This document shows, piece after piece, positions 1 through 6,968 of a DNA stretch of 14,776 bases. The position numbers were made by a program, and so were the translations under genes. Source of the stretch: JAJZMF01 sp035702845 (GTDB lineage Bacteria; Actinomycetota; Acidimicrobiia; Acidimicrobiales; Palsa-688); contig DASSZK010000241.1 of NCBI GenBank assembly GCA_035702845.1, positions 1 to 14,776 of the forward strand, read 5' to 3'. Every line of letters begins with the position of its first letter. The first letter of the stretch is position 1. The notes under the pieces were generated by a model. That model worked only from the letters and a program-made list of their open reading frames with translations. It was not told the DNA's origin and ran no database searches.

Positions 1-374
1 CCACGCGGCTGTCGTCGGCCCGCGACTGACACGAATGGCACGTGACCGTCGTGAGCCCGAACCAACGTCCAGCCGTGTTTCCGAGGAGCAGAACTCAGTG
101 AGCGCAGGGCTGAAGTCCCCGGTAGACAGTCCCCGCAGCTACAGCACGGGCAAGCCTCGGTCACCTTGAGGGACTTGCGCATGTAGGCATCAGGATGAGC
201 GAGCGGTAGTGCTCTGCCTCCCGGCAGTCATCGACCTTTTGGGGGCTTGACCTCGACTATGCCGGCGCCCCGTCGTCACCTGGCGCTGGCGGGCGTCACC
301 CGGCAGGCTCGTTGTTGGTTCAACTTGGAGGGTACGTCGCGGCCTTGCTCAGGTCCAGCACCCACAACTTCTGG
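1..374. other. Left-edge region with no recognised gene
   Basis: No family is recognisable here. Two frames stay open without looking convincing. A plus-strand frame runs from the edge to a TGA near 168. A minus-strand frame could begin at an ATG at 182-180 and run off the left edge; its peptide starts MRKSLKVTEACPCCSCGDC and has a cysteine cluster. Neither has a clear ribosome binding site or a familiar domain, and both could be chance open frames in GC-rich DNA. From about 250 to 374 the stretch is simply the 3' flank of the minus-strand HNH gene. I see no tRNA, insertion sequence ends or T-tailed hairpin. Confidence 0.4.
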
Positions 375-1577
375 TTACAACTCCGCCGGGCCCAACTCGA
401 GGGGTGGGGGTGCCTTAGCGGCTTTGCGGTCCCGCTCTGTCTTGTCGCTGTGGCAGTGGTAGCAGAGGTACTGGAGGTTGGCGTACGAGGTCTCTCCCTT
501 GGCAGCGACCGGTACGATGTGGTCCTTTTGCAAGCCGAAGCGCCGGCCGCAGCCGGGTGTAGCGCACACCGCCCCTTCAAAGGTAGGGGGAGCTCCGAGC
601 TTGAGGGCGGTAAGAAGTTGCTCGTTGATATGCCGGCCAAAATGCGCCACAGCATTGATCTCGCTGCCGTAGTACAGGATTGCTTTCACGAAGGCGTCGT
701 CCAGGGCGGCGTTTATGACACCGACCGGGACGGGGCTGCCACCGAGAAGGCGGACCGGCTCGTCGCTCTCAGCATGACCGCGACGGAAGGCTCCCAGGTC
801 ACATAGGAACACGACTTCGGAACGCGCCGGGGTATGACCTTGGTTTTCGGGTGCCCCGAGCACGAGCGAGACCAGCGCGTCGGCAGCATGAGCTTTGAAG
901 TGCTCCGGATCTGCCGCCTTTCGGCGCGACTGGGCGGCAAGGCGTTCCACGCGTGAGACGAAGGCGGTGCCCTCGACCGGTGGCAACGCTCCCTCGAACT
1001 TGATCATGCCCGTATTGTCGACCCAGTGGCTGAAATAGCGTGCCTCGCGTTGGCGGCGGGACAAATCCTCGGGGTTGCAGGCAGCAAGCCGCAGGCGTCG
1101 CGCCTCGTCGCGCACGGGGCTGATACCCGACTGCTTCGCCAAATTGAGAAGCCGCTCCTCGTTGCCTGGGTTTTCTCGCTCAGTATGCGCGATCTCCACG
1201 GCTTGGCGCATGGACACCTCGCCCTTGGCGAGCGCCTCAGCTGTGGCGGGTAGGTCATTGAGCGCCTTATTGACCTCGATTGCTTCTTTTGCCTCCGCTG
1301 TCGTAGTCCCGCTCACGGCCGCCAGCCATCCGGGCGCGTCTGCGTGGCCACGTGACTTGTGAGCCCCGCACGCGGCGGCTCGTGCTGCAGCGCGGGCTTT
1401 GGCCGCGTCGCATGCTTTGCCTACAAGGGCGAGCTCCTCGACCAGCGCTGCGCATGTATCGCCGGGCACCAAAGCGGGGTCGAACGAAGCCAAGGCAGTG
1501 CGGAAGTCGGCCGAAAGGGCCAACAGAGGGGCCATTACCGGCTCGGCGTTGCTAGCGGCCCTTGGGCGCTCTTGCAT
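375..1577 (-). CDS. DUF222-domain HNH endonuclease-like protein
   Basis: A 400-residue protein with a long alpha-helical DUF222 region followed by a C-terminal HNH nuclease motif. The HNH part covers about residues 338-384: a zinc-binding pair C338/C343, the DH dipeptide D352-H353, N367, a second pair C372/C375 and H376. This is the usual architecture of a family that is very abundant in Actinobacteria and includes the mycobacterial REP13E12 repeat proteins. Its biological role is poorly defined, although the motif predicts metal-dependent DNA cleavage. The frame is open upstream to a GTG at 1694. I prefer the ATG at 1577 because AGAGGTGA sits eight bases before it and no such site precedes the GTG. 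It lies downstream of a membrane protein gene on the same strand, about 210 bp away, so it is probably a separate unit. Family assignment is firm; function is inferred. Confidence 0.88.
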   Translation of the reverse strand: MQERPRAASNAEPVMAPLLALSADFRTALASFDPALVPGDTCAALVEELALVGKACDAAKARAAARAAACGAHKSRGHADAPGWLAAVSGTTTAEAKEAIEVNKALNDLPATAEALAKGEVSMRQAVEIAHTERENPGNEERLLNLAKQSGISPVRDEARRLRLAACNPEDLSRRQREARYFSHWVDNTGMIKFEGALPPVEGTAFVSRVERLAAQSRRKAADPEHFKAHAADALVSLVLGAPENQGHTPARSEVVFLCDLGAFRRGHAESDEPVRLLGGSPVPVGVINAALDDAFVKAILYYGSEINAVAHFGRHINEQLLTALKLGAPPTFEGAVCATPGCGRRFGLQKDHIVPVAAKGETSYANLQYLCYHCHSDKTERDRKAAKAPPPLELGPAEL

Positions 1578-1786
1578 ATGGCGGCTCACCTCTTCCGACG
1601 ATGCTCCAGCCGTGCCCATGGCACGAGAACTCGAAGTAGCAACCAGAGCGTCACATCTGTGGACGTCGGTTGGGGAGACCGAAAGCCCGGTCACGAGGCC
1701 GTTAGATCACGATACAAGAACAGGTGTTCGAGTGTCAAGTCGGAAGGGGCGGGGCGAGGCGAGGGCGGCCACTGCCTGGCCCCCTG

Positions 1787-2404
1787 CTATTGGCGAGATA
1801 CCTCGGCCAGCCTGTGCCGCAGGCGCCACATCGTCGCGCTGAAACCGGCGAGCATGAACCCGTACAGCGCAAACAGGGCGTCTTCTCTGATGAAGCGAGC
1901 GGCCCATTTCTGGTACCCCGCTGGGCTGACAGTTGTCCAGCGCGCTGAGCTCATGTCCAGTGTCGACACCTGGTGGACGCCGCCGGGCAGGATCCGCAGC
2001 GATCCCTTCGATGCCCCGAGGACAAAGCCGGTGACCACTACGACGAAGATGACGGCGAACGTAGTCATCCACGGAGCACGCCGCCGCCAAGCGGATGCCC
2101 GCCGTACCCGGGGCAACCACGTTTCCCGGTGGCGGGGGAGGCCGCCGACCATCCAAGCCGAGATGAGGGCCCAGGACCAGGTTGGGACGATCAGCACGAC
2201 CTCGAGGTGCTCGAGTGTTGCCGGGTAAATAAGAACGTTGTTGTGCCAGAACGACCCGACAGCATCGCCAAGAGGGACTGCGATCAGGGCAGCGCCGGCG
2301 ACGAACAGGACGTTATCGACTAGGCGCGCCGGGCGTGAACGAGCGCGCCACTCGGCGAAGCGGGTTGGAGGCCAGTTGGACAGTGAAGGCCACTGCGTGC
2401 TCAT
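1787..2404 (-). CDS. Hypothetical four-helix membrane protein
   Basis: I do not recognise this 205-residue protein. Four hydrophobic segments are visible at about residues 30-49, 67-89, 111-131 and 174-192. A basic loop lies between helices 2 and 3 (residues about 90-109, rich in Arg), and a loop of about 40 residues between helices 3 and 4. The Arg-rich loop suggests that side is cytoplasmic, with both termini inside. The frame extends upstream to a TTG at 2437, but the ATG at 2404 overlaps the stop of the preceding methyltransferase gene as ATGA. That overlap decides the start and implies translational coupling. The two products may therefore work together, for example on a lipid or small molecule at the membrane, but nothing in the sequence names a substrate. 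Confidence 0.72.
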   Translation of the reverse strand: MSTQWPSLSNWPPTRFAEWRARSRPARLVDNVLFVAGAALIAVPLGDAVGSFWHNNVLIYPATLEHLEVVLIVPTWSWALISAWMVGGLPRHRETWLPRVRRASAWRRRAPWMTTFAVIFVVVVTGFVLGASKGSLRILPGGVHQVSTLDMSSARWTTVSPAGYQKWAARFIREDALFALYGFMLAGFSATMWRLRHRLAEVSRQ

Positions 2405-3027
2405 ACTCGACGCGCGGATTTTGTCGCCAAGAGGCAAGCTCTAGGGCGCGTTTTCTTTCCTTCCGGGGCTCTCATAAGCTCGGCGCGCACAGTTAAGCCG
2501 GCGCCCACGGCCAAGGACCGGGCGGTGGCCGGGTCAAGGTCGTATACGGTGAGCGAGACACCGTTGGGATAGGTGACCTTCCTAGGCTGGTTTTCGTCGC
2601 CTACATGGAACCCGACCAATAAGGGAGCGCCCGGCGCCAGGGCTCGAGCGAATTCGTGGAATACGTGCTGGAGGTCGGGGGCTGGTGTGTGGATGGTCGA
2701 ATACCATGCCAGGATCCCCCCAAGGTGGCCCCCGGCGAAGGGCAGGGCAGCGATCGATCCAAGTGCGAAATGGGCACCGGGATATGCTCGCCGGCCGACG
2801 CTGACCATTCCCCGCGACAGGTCCATGCCGATCATGCCCAATCCCAAAGATCGCAGATGGCTCATAACTCGGCCGGTCCCGCAGCCCAGCTCGGCGACGG
2901 GGCCCAAGTCCGGCTGCCCGGCCGCAGCGGCAAACGTTGACAACATTGCCAGTTCGAGCGCCGACTCGGCCCGAAGATCGGGGAGCATGACGGCGTACTG
3001 CTCGGCTAACTCGTCGTAAGCAGTCAC
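2401..3027 (-). CDS. Class I SAM-dependent methyltransferase
   Basis: A 208-residue protein of the Methyltransf_11/25 type. The SAM-binding glycine motif ELGCGTGR lies at residues 46-53. The acidic residue that contacts the SAM ribose is D69 in GMDLS. A motif-III/IV-like stretch ALPF...STIH is at about 94-113, and the strand-5 segment RALAPGAPLLVGFH at 128-141. The N-terminus (TAYDELAEQY) is typical of small-molecule methyltransferases, so the GTG at 3027 is a sensible start although no strong ribosome binding site precedes it. The substrate cannot be read from the sequence. The gene's stop overlaps the start of the membrane protein gene (ATGA), so the two are very likely one operon. It is unrelated in fold details to the DNA methyltransferase upstream, which lies 153 bp away. 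Confidence 0.85.
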   Translation of the reverse strand: MTAYDELAEQYAVMLPDLRAESALELAMLSTFAAAAGQPDLGPVAELGCGTGRVMSHLRSLGLGMIGMDLSRGMVSVGRRAYPGAHFALGSIAALPFAGGHLGGILAWYSTIHTPAPDLQHVFHEFARALAPGAPLLVGFHVGDENQPRKVTYPNGVSLTVYDLDPATARSLAVGAGLTVRAELMRAPEGKKTRPRACLLATKSARRV

Positions 3028-3059
3028 CTGCGGGGTTCGTCCCCGGCGGCGCAGAAACT

Positions 3060-3170
3060 GCCCGCTGGAGGGCGAGCGCGCCGCCGCCCTTGGGCTACCA
3101 GCAGCTGACCACGACCTTTACAACGGGGGCGTCTACGACCCGGGTCAGCGTATATGTCCATGCCGGGCTC
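3060..3170 (+). pseudogene. Decayed fragment resembling a carbohydrate-binding module
   Basis: Read on the plus strand in the frame beginning at 3060, the DNA encodes a stretch containing YQQLTTTFTTGASTTRVSVY (about 3096-3155). It strongly resembles the W/YQQLxVTFTTGASTTSVTVYV strand pattern common near the end of secreted CBM_4_9-like beta-sandwich domains. The match fades after VHAG and the frame then runs into the tail of the minus-strand DNA methyltransferase gene before stopping. No start codon with a ribosome binding site and no domain start are present. I read it as a remnant left by deletion or insertion, but chance similarity over about 25 residues is possible. The resemblance is from memory of the family pattern, not from a search. 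Confidence 0.33.
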
Positions 3171-3180
3171 CGCCCGCAGG

Positions 3181-4230
3181 TCAATAGCCGGCCTTGCGCC
3201 CACTAAGCCCCGACAACTGGCGTACCAACGCCTCTCCGATCACCGCACCCAGCAAGGGAGGCACCGCATTACCGACCTGGCGGTACTGGCTCGACCGGGT
3301 GCCGGCGAAGAGATGCCCGACCGGGAAGCTTTGCAGTAGTGCCGCCTCGGCCACGGTTATGCGCCGCGCCCCCGGCACCGACCCCGAACGCGGGGCACCT
3401 CCTGCGAGCAGGTGGGCGTGGTATGCCGGCGCCACCCCCTCGGCGTCGACCCACGGTGTCTTGTTGCCTCCCATGCTGGCGAGCAGGGTGGGCGCCGGTT
3501 TTGCGAGGTCGATCGGCCTTCCGCCCCCGTTGTAAAGGTGGCCGTGGTAGGGGCTGGGGCGTAGGGATGGCCGGCGGGCGTAAGTCACCCCCGAAAGGTT
3601 GGGCTCACCGATGGGCACGGCGGAGACGACGCTCCCCGACGCCCTGAAAGGGCCGGTCGTACCCGGGCCAAGCGCCGGCGCCGGCCAAGCGAAGGTGCGC
3701 CCACGCATGCCTATCAAGAAAAGGCGCGAACGGTTTTGGGGTACCCCGAAGCACGCGGCCTGAAGGACCCTCCACGAGACCTCGTAGCCGGCGGCACAAA
3801 GCTGCTCGACGAGGGAGCCGAAGTACTCGCGCTTGGTCGAGTGAGCGAGGCCACCCACGTTTTCCATGACAAACGCGGCCGGGCGGATCTCGTTCACTGC
3901 CCGGACAAATTGGGGCACCCCGTTGCGGGGGTCGTCGGCCGCGAGCCTCTTGCCGCCTACCGAGAATGGCTGGCAGGGCGGCCCTCCGGCCACTACGGCG
4001 ACCTGTCCCCGTAGCGACCCGTAATCCACCGTCGCCGCGTCCTGCTCGAACACCTTCGCGTGGGGATGGTGGCGGCGGTATGTGGTACACGCATCGGCGT
4101 CGTACTCGATGGCGGCCACCGGGACCAGGCCGGCCATCTGGAGACCGAGGGAAAGCCCGCCGGCACCGGCAAAAAGGTCGACCACCTCCGTGGGTGCCAC
4201 CCAAGAGATTCTGGCGCCGGGCGCCGCCAT
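3181..4230 (-). CDS. DNA (cytosine-5) methyltransferase
   Basis: A 349-residue C5-cytosine DNA methyltransferase with the canonical motif order. Motif I is DLFAGAGG (from D18), motif IV is GGPPCQPFS with catalytic Cys86, motif VI is ENV at 123-125, motif VIII is QNRSR at 165-169, motif IX is TVAEAALLQSFP at about 292-303 and motif X is QVGNAVPP at 318-325. The target-recognition region lies between motifs VIII and IX (about 171-290) and is of ordinary length. All catalytic motifs look intact. The frame is open to a TTG at 4332, but that extension is low-complexity. The ATG at 4230 places motif I at residue 18, as usual. No adjacent gene looks like a restriction endonuclease or Vsr nuclease, so it may be an orphan methylase or the remnant of a restriction-modification system. 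The recognition site is not readable from sequence. Confidence 0.93.
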   Translation of the reverse strand: MAAPGARISWVAPTEVVDLFAGAGGLSLGLQMAGLVPVAAIEYDADACTTYRRHHPHAKVFEQDAATVDYGSLRGQVAVVAGGPPCQPFSVGGKRLAADDPRNGVPQFVRAVNEIRPAAFVMENVGGLAHSTKREYFGSLVEQLCAAGYEVSWRVLQAACFGVPQNRSRLFLIGMRGRTFAWPAPALGPGTTGPFRASGSVVSAVPIGEPNLSGVTYARRPSLRPSPYHGHLYNGGGRPIDLAKPAPTLLASMGGNKTPWVDAEGVAPAYHAHLLAGGAPRSGSVPGARRITVAEAALLQSFPVGHLFAGTRSSQYRQVGNAVPPLLGAVIGEALVRQLSGLSGRKAGY

Positions 4231-4251
4231 GCGCAATGATGCCTGACGAGC

Positions 4252-4267
4252 GCCTCGGGAGCGAGGC
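4252..4267. repeat. Short hairpin in the divergent spacer
   Basis: GCCTC at 4252-4256 pairs with GAGGC at 4263-4267 around a six-base loop, just upstream of the DNA methyltransferase start on its minus-strand leader. It could be an operator half-site pair or a leader hairpin. Five-base stems are frequent in GC-rich DNA, so the support is weak. Confidence 0.25.
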
Positions 4268-4351
4268 TGCCCCAGCCACCCCGGGGCTAGGAACAGAGCC
4301 GCCGGGCGCCAGGAACAAAGCTGAAGACGCAACGGCTACGCAAACGAACAG

Positions 4352-4398
4352 GCTGCACAGATCCGAGCTGCACAGATAAGAGCTGCACAGCTGCACAG
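4352..4398 (+). repeat. Direct repeats upstream of the AIM24 pair
   Basis: GCTGCACAG occurs at 4352-4360, 4367-4375 and 4382-4390, an exact 15-bp period, and once more at 4390-4398, sharing one base with the third copy. The first two 15-bp units read GCTGCACAGATCCGA and GCTGCACAGATAAGA. The array ends just before the AAGGAGG ribosome binding site (4402-4408) of the first AIM24-family gene. It therefore falls in its promoter or 5' leader and in the divergent spacer shared with the DNA methyltransferase gene. Repeat period and position fit an operator array for a DNA-binding regulator. A replication slippage product is the other reading. Confidence 0.6.
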
Positions 4399-4412
4399 GA
4401 CAAGGAGGCGAG

Positions 4413-5210
4413 ATGGACCGGCTCGAATGCCAGTGGTGCCACTCCCAGAACCCACCGGGTACGACGACCTGCCAGACGTGCGGGGCCCCGCTCAACGTCG
4501 CCAACGTCGTGTCGGACTCCGGGTGGCGAGAGGCGCCCCGGCTGCGGGACATGGCCAAGTTCCACTTCTCCAACAGCACCTGCCAGGTGGAAGGCGAGCT
4601 GGTGCCGGTGGCCGAGATCGCCTTGTCCTCGGGCGACAGTGTCATCTTCGAGCACCACACGATGCTGTGGAAAGAAGAAGGCGTCCCCGTCGGGGTCTAC
4701 CCCCTGGGCGGAGGTCTGAAGCGGTCCCTCGGCGGCATGCCCTATGTCATCACCCAGGCAGCAGGGCCCGGGCGCATCGCCTTTTCCCGGGACGCTCCGG
4801 GTGAGATCGTCACGCTGGTGCTGCACCCGAGCATGGAGGTCGACGTGCGCGAGCACGCCTTCCTGGCTGCCAGCCACACCGTGCGCTACAGCTTCGAACG
4901 GATCAAAGGGCTGGCAAACATCATCCACGGAGGTAGCGGGATGTACCTCGACCGGTTCGTAACCGCCGGAGAGCCGGGCCTGGTCCTGCTTCACGGCTAC
5001 GGCAACGTGTTCGAGCGCACCTTGGCGGATGGGGAAAAGATCCTCGTGGAACCGGGCGGGTACCTGTACAAGGACTCAAGCGTCCGCATGCAGGCAACGC
5101 AGCTCAACGTCCGGACAGGTTTGTTCCACCACGGCATGTACATGGCAGAGATGACTGGTCCTGGCCGGGTGGGCATCCAGTCCATGTACCACCACCACGC
5201 CAGCGAGTAG
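4413..5210 (+). CDS. Zinc-ribbon AIM24-family protein (first copy)
   Basis: A 265-residue protein with an N-terminal four-cysteine zinc ribbon (C6, C9, C20, C23) fused to an AIM24/TIGR00266-like beta-rich domain from about residue 45 to the end. Family-like features include the glycine-rich turns AGPGRIAF and TGPGRVGIQS near the C-terminus and a repeated pattern of short beta strands. Yeast Aim24 is a mitochondrial inner-membrane protein; bacterial members have no settled function. No signal peptide or membrane segment is visible, so it is probably cytosolic or peripheral. The start is secure: AAGGAGG precedes the ATG by four bases. It is followed after four bases by a paralogue sharing VSDSGW and CQ-EG-LVPVA blocks, so the pair arose by tandem duplication and is surely co-transcribed. 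The AIM24 assignment is by pattern recall. Confidence 0.8.
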   Translation: MDRLECQWCHSQNPPGTTTCQTCGAPLNVANVVSDSGWREAPRLRDMAKFHFSNSTCQVEGELVPVAEIALSSGDSVIFEHHTMLWKEEGVPVGVYPLGGGLKRSLGGMPYVITQAAGPGRIAFSRDAPGEIVTLVLHPSMEVDVREHAFLAASHTVRYSFERIKGLANIIHGGSGMYLDRFVTAGEPGLVLLHGYGNVFERTLADGEKILVEPGGYLYKDSSVRMQATQLNVRTGLFHHGMYMAEMTGPGRVGIQSMYHHHASE

Positions 5211-5214
5211 CGCA

Positions 5215-6105
5215 GTGGCCGGTCCGACTTCGAGCAACTACATCTGCCGGTACTGCCGGCTGCCATCCGACCCGAGCGGGGTTTCGTGCCCGAATTGCGG
5301 CGCCCCGATCGACGTAAAGGCGGCGGTTTCCGACTCAGGCTGGGTCGAGCAACCTGCGGTCCGGGACATGGCCCGTTTGCAGTTCGGCCAATCTCATTGC
5401 CAGATCGAGGGAGCCTTGGTGCCCGTGGCCGATTTCGCCCTGGGCGCGGGCGAAGGCGTGGTGTTCTCCCACCACAGCCTTTTGTGGGTGTCCGGCGCCT
5501 CCCTGGAGCCGTGGTCCCAGGGTTCCTTCTTCACCCGGGCCCTTTCCGGCATGCCCATGGTGCTCATGAGGGCAAGCGGCCCGGGGCGTGTCGCCGTTTC
5601 CGAGGACCGGCCAGGTGAGGTCGTGGCTCTCCCGATCCCCCCAGGGGCCGGGTTTGTCGTAAGAGAGCACACCTTTTTGGCTCTGAGCGACGGCGTCCAG
5701 TTCACCTGGCAGAACTCGCCGGTATGGCTGCAGATCCGCAAGGGCGACGACACTGAGTACGAGTACCCACTGGGGCCCTTCCTCGACATGTTCGTCGCGC
5801 CCGGCGACCGCCCCGGGTTGTTGCTGGTGCATTGCCCAGGCAACCTTTTTGTGCGCGACCTGGCGCCCGGCCAGGCCGTGCTCGTGCAGCCGGGCTCGCT
5901 TGTCTACACCGACACCTCGGTGAGCTACCAGTTGCACGCCGAGTACCCCGGCACTAGCGGGCTGTCATGGCGCAGCTACGAGTACCGGACCATCTGGTTG
6001 CGCCTTACCGGCCCCGGGCGTGTCGCCGTGCGCTCTATCTTCGAGCGGCCCGAACGCTATGCGGGGATCGTCGGCTCGAGCCCCATGACCTACCAGCGTT
6101 GGTGA
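5215..6105 (+). CDS. Zinc-ribbon AIM24-family protein (second copy)
   Basis: A 296-residue paralogue of the preceding protein. It carries the same layout: a zinc ribbon with C11, C14, C25 and C28, the VSDSGW block at 38-43, then an AIM24-like beta domain with SGPGRVAV and TGPGRVAVRS turns. Relative to the first copy it has longer loops (for example an acidic stretch GDDTEYEYPLG around 180-190) and a short C-terminal tail ending in TYQRW. The GTG start lies four bases after the upstream stop with no clear ribosome binding site, so translation probably depends on termination-reinitiation. Divergence between the copies suggests distinct partners or a hetero-oligomer. The gene ends six bases from the end of a convergent PilZ gene, leaving no room for a separate terminator. 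Confidence 0.8.
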   Translation: MAGPTSSNYICRYCRLPSDPSGVSCPNCGAPIDVKAAVSDSGWVEQPAVRDMARLQFGQSHCQIEGALVPVADFALGAGEGVVFSHHSLLWVSGASLEPWSQGSFFTRALSGMPMVLMRASGPGRVAVSEDRPGEVVALPIPPGAGFVVREHTFLALSDGVQFTWQNSPVWLQIRKGDDTEYEYPLGPFLDMFVAPGDRPGLLLVHCPGNLFVRDLAPGQAVLVQPGSLVYTDTSVSYQLHAEYPGTSGLSWRSYEYRTIWLRLTGPGRVAVRSIFERPERYAGIVGSSPMTYQRW

Positions 6106-6111
6106 GCTTGC

Positions 6112-6783
6112 TCAGATCCGCACCCGGCACTTGAGCTGCTGTGCCACGAAATGGTCCACGGCTTCGATGGCCTTTTCCTGGCCGTCGAAGAAGCTGACGT
6201 GGGCGTCAACGGCGCCGTAGTCGTTGCAATGGCGGCTCGGGTAGGCCATAACCACGCGCCCGAGGAGCGATATCTCGCCGACCAGGGAAACGAGCGTGGC
6301 CGACAGCTCCATGGTGACTTTGACGGCGTCGCCGGCCCGCAGCTGGCGTGCCCCCTCGAGCTTGAGCCCTCCATGTGAGAGGTCGGCCACGACCGCCTGG
6401 TACGGCTGGCCCACGTCGTCCGAACGCATTGGCCGGACAGTGGCGCTTATCCCCACCCCCACGCGGGGATCCAGGCGGCGCTGTATGAACATCGGCGCAT
6501 CGAGCAATTGGACCTCGGCTTTGCGTTCGCCCGGCTCGCAACTGACGATGCAAATCCACTTGTACATGCCCCATGAAAGCGACAGGAACAGGTCGAGAAC
6601 AGAACCTTCTTCCAACGACCCTTCGGCGATCTCCTCGTCGAACTCCAAGATGAGGTTGCGACCGTCACAGCACAATACGGTGCCTTTGCAGGTACCTCCA
6701 GCGGGCATCTGCAGGCCCACACGTGAACCGGCTTCCAATGGACCGGCGATTGCAGCTCCGGCGCTGATGGCCAAGGACGTCAT
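6112..6783 (-). CDS. PilZ-domain c-di-GMP-binding protein (copy A)
   Basis: A 223-residue protein with an N-terminal beta-barrel-like region (about residues 15-95, in the manner of YcgR N-terminal or PilZN domains) and a C-terminal PilZ domain (about 100-215). Both c-di-GMP-binding signatures are intact: R103-x3-R107 in QRRLDPR, and D134-x-S136-x2-G139 in DLSHGG. It is therefore predicted to bind cyclic di-GMP and switch an interaction in response. No catalytic, membrane or DNA-binding region is seen, so it would act as an adaptor. The ATG at 6783 follows GAGGGAGA closely. It lies 185 bp downstream of a second PilZ gene on the same strand with a matching domain layout, which marks a duplication. 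The target is unknown; neither flagellar nor pilus genes occur in the window. Confidence 0.87.
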   Translation of the reverse strand: MTSLAISAGAAIAGPLEAGSRVGLQMPAGGTCKGTVLCCDGRNLILEFDEEIAEGSLEEGSVLDLFLSLSWGMYKWICIVSCEPGERKAEVQLLDAPMFIQRRLDPRVGVGISATVRPMRSDDVGQPYQAVVADLSHGGLKLEGARQLRAGDAVKVTMELSATLVSLVGEISLLGRVVMAYPSRHCNDYGAVDAHVSFFDGQEKAIEAVDHFVAQQLKCRVRI

Positions 6784-6856
6784 ATTCTCCCTCGCTGTCG
6801 GAAGTCGAAGGCGACTGGTGGCGCTTTCGACGACGGTCCGTAGAGCCCTGGGGCCT

Positions 6857-6874
6857 CGGCCCTTTTAGGGGCCG
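6857..6874. repeat. Inverted repeat between the two PilZ genes
   Basis: CGGCCC (6857-6862) and GGGCCG (6869-6874) form a perfect six-base stem around a six-base loop, TTTTAG on the plus strand. It lies in the 185-bp spacer, about 75 bp upstream of the copy A PilZ start. No T-run follows the stem on the minus strand, so it is not a standard intrinsic terminator. A leader hairpin or an operator is possible. Confidence 0.35.
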
Positions 6875-6968
6875 CCCACCGTTCCTGCTCTGCTGAGGGA
6901 GTATCGGCAGAACTGGCCTAAAAGCTTGAAGCGCCCTTCTCGGCTTGCCGCGTTAGCGGATGGACCGA

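Noticed and set aside
1..240. Possible degenerate group II intron or insertion element remnant at the left edge
   Set aside because: Phrases such as a GAAGTCCC-like stretch recall intron 5' regions, but no domain V-like hairpin or reverse transcriptase sequence is present.
375..4230. DUF222-HNH protein as the restriction partner of the cytosine methyltransferase
   Set aside because: The genes are separated by two unrelated coding genes and the DUF222-HNH family is not known to pair with C5 methylases.
4352..4398. CRISPR-like array
   Set aside because: Repeats are 9 bp with 6-bp spacers, only four copies, and no cas genes; far too short for CRISPR.
3605..4660. Long minus-strand frame over the DNA methyltransferase and AIM24 genes
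   Set aside because: It is an out-of-frame shadow of both genes in high-GC DNA; the protein has an Arg/Gly/Pro-rich composition and no motif.
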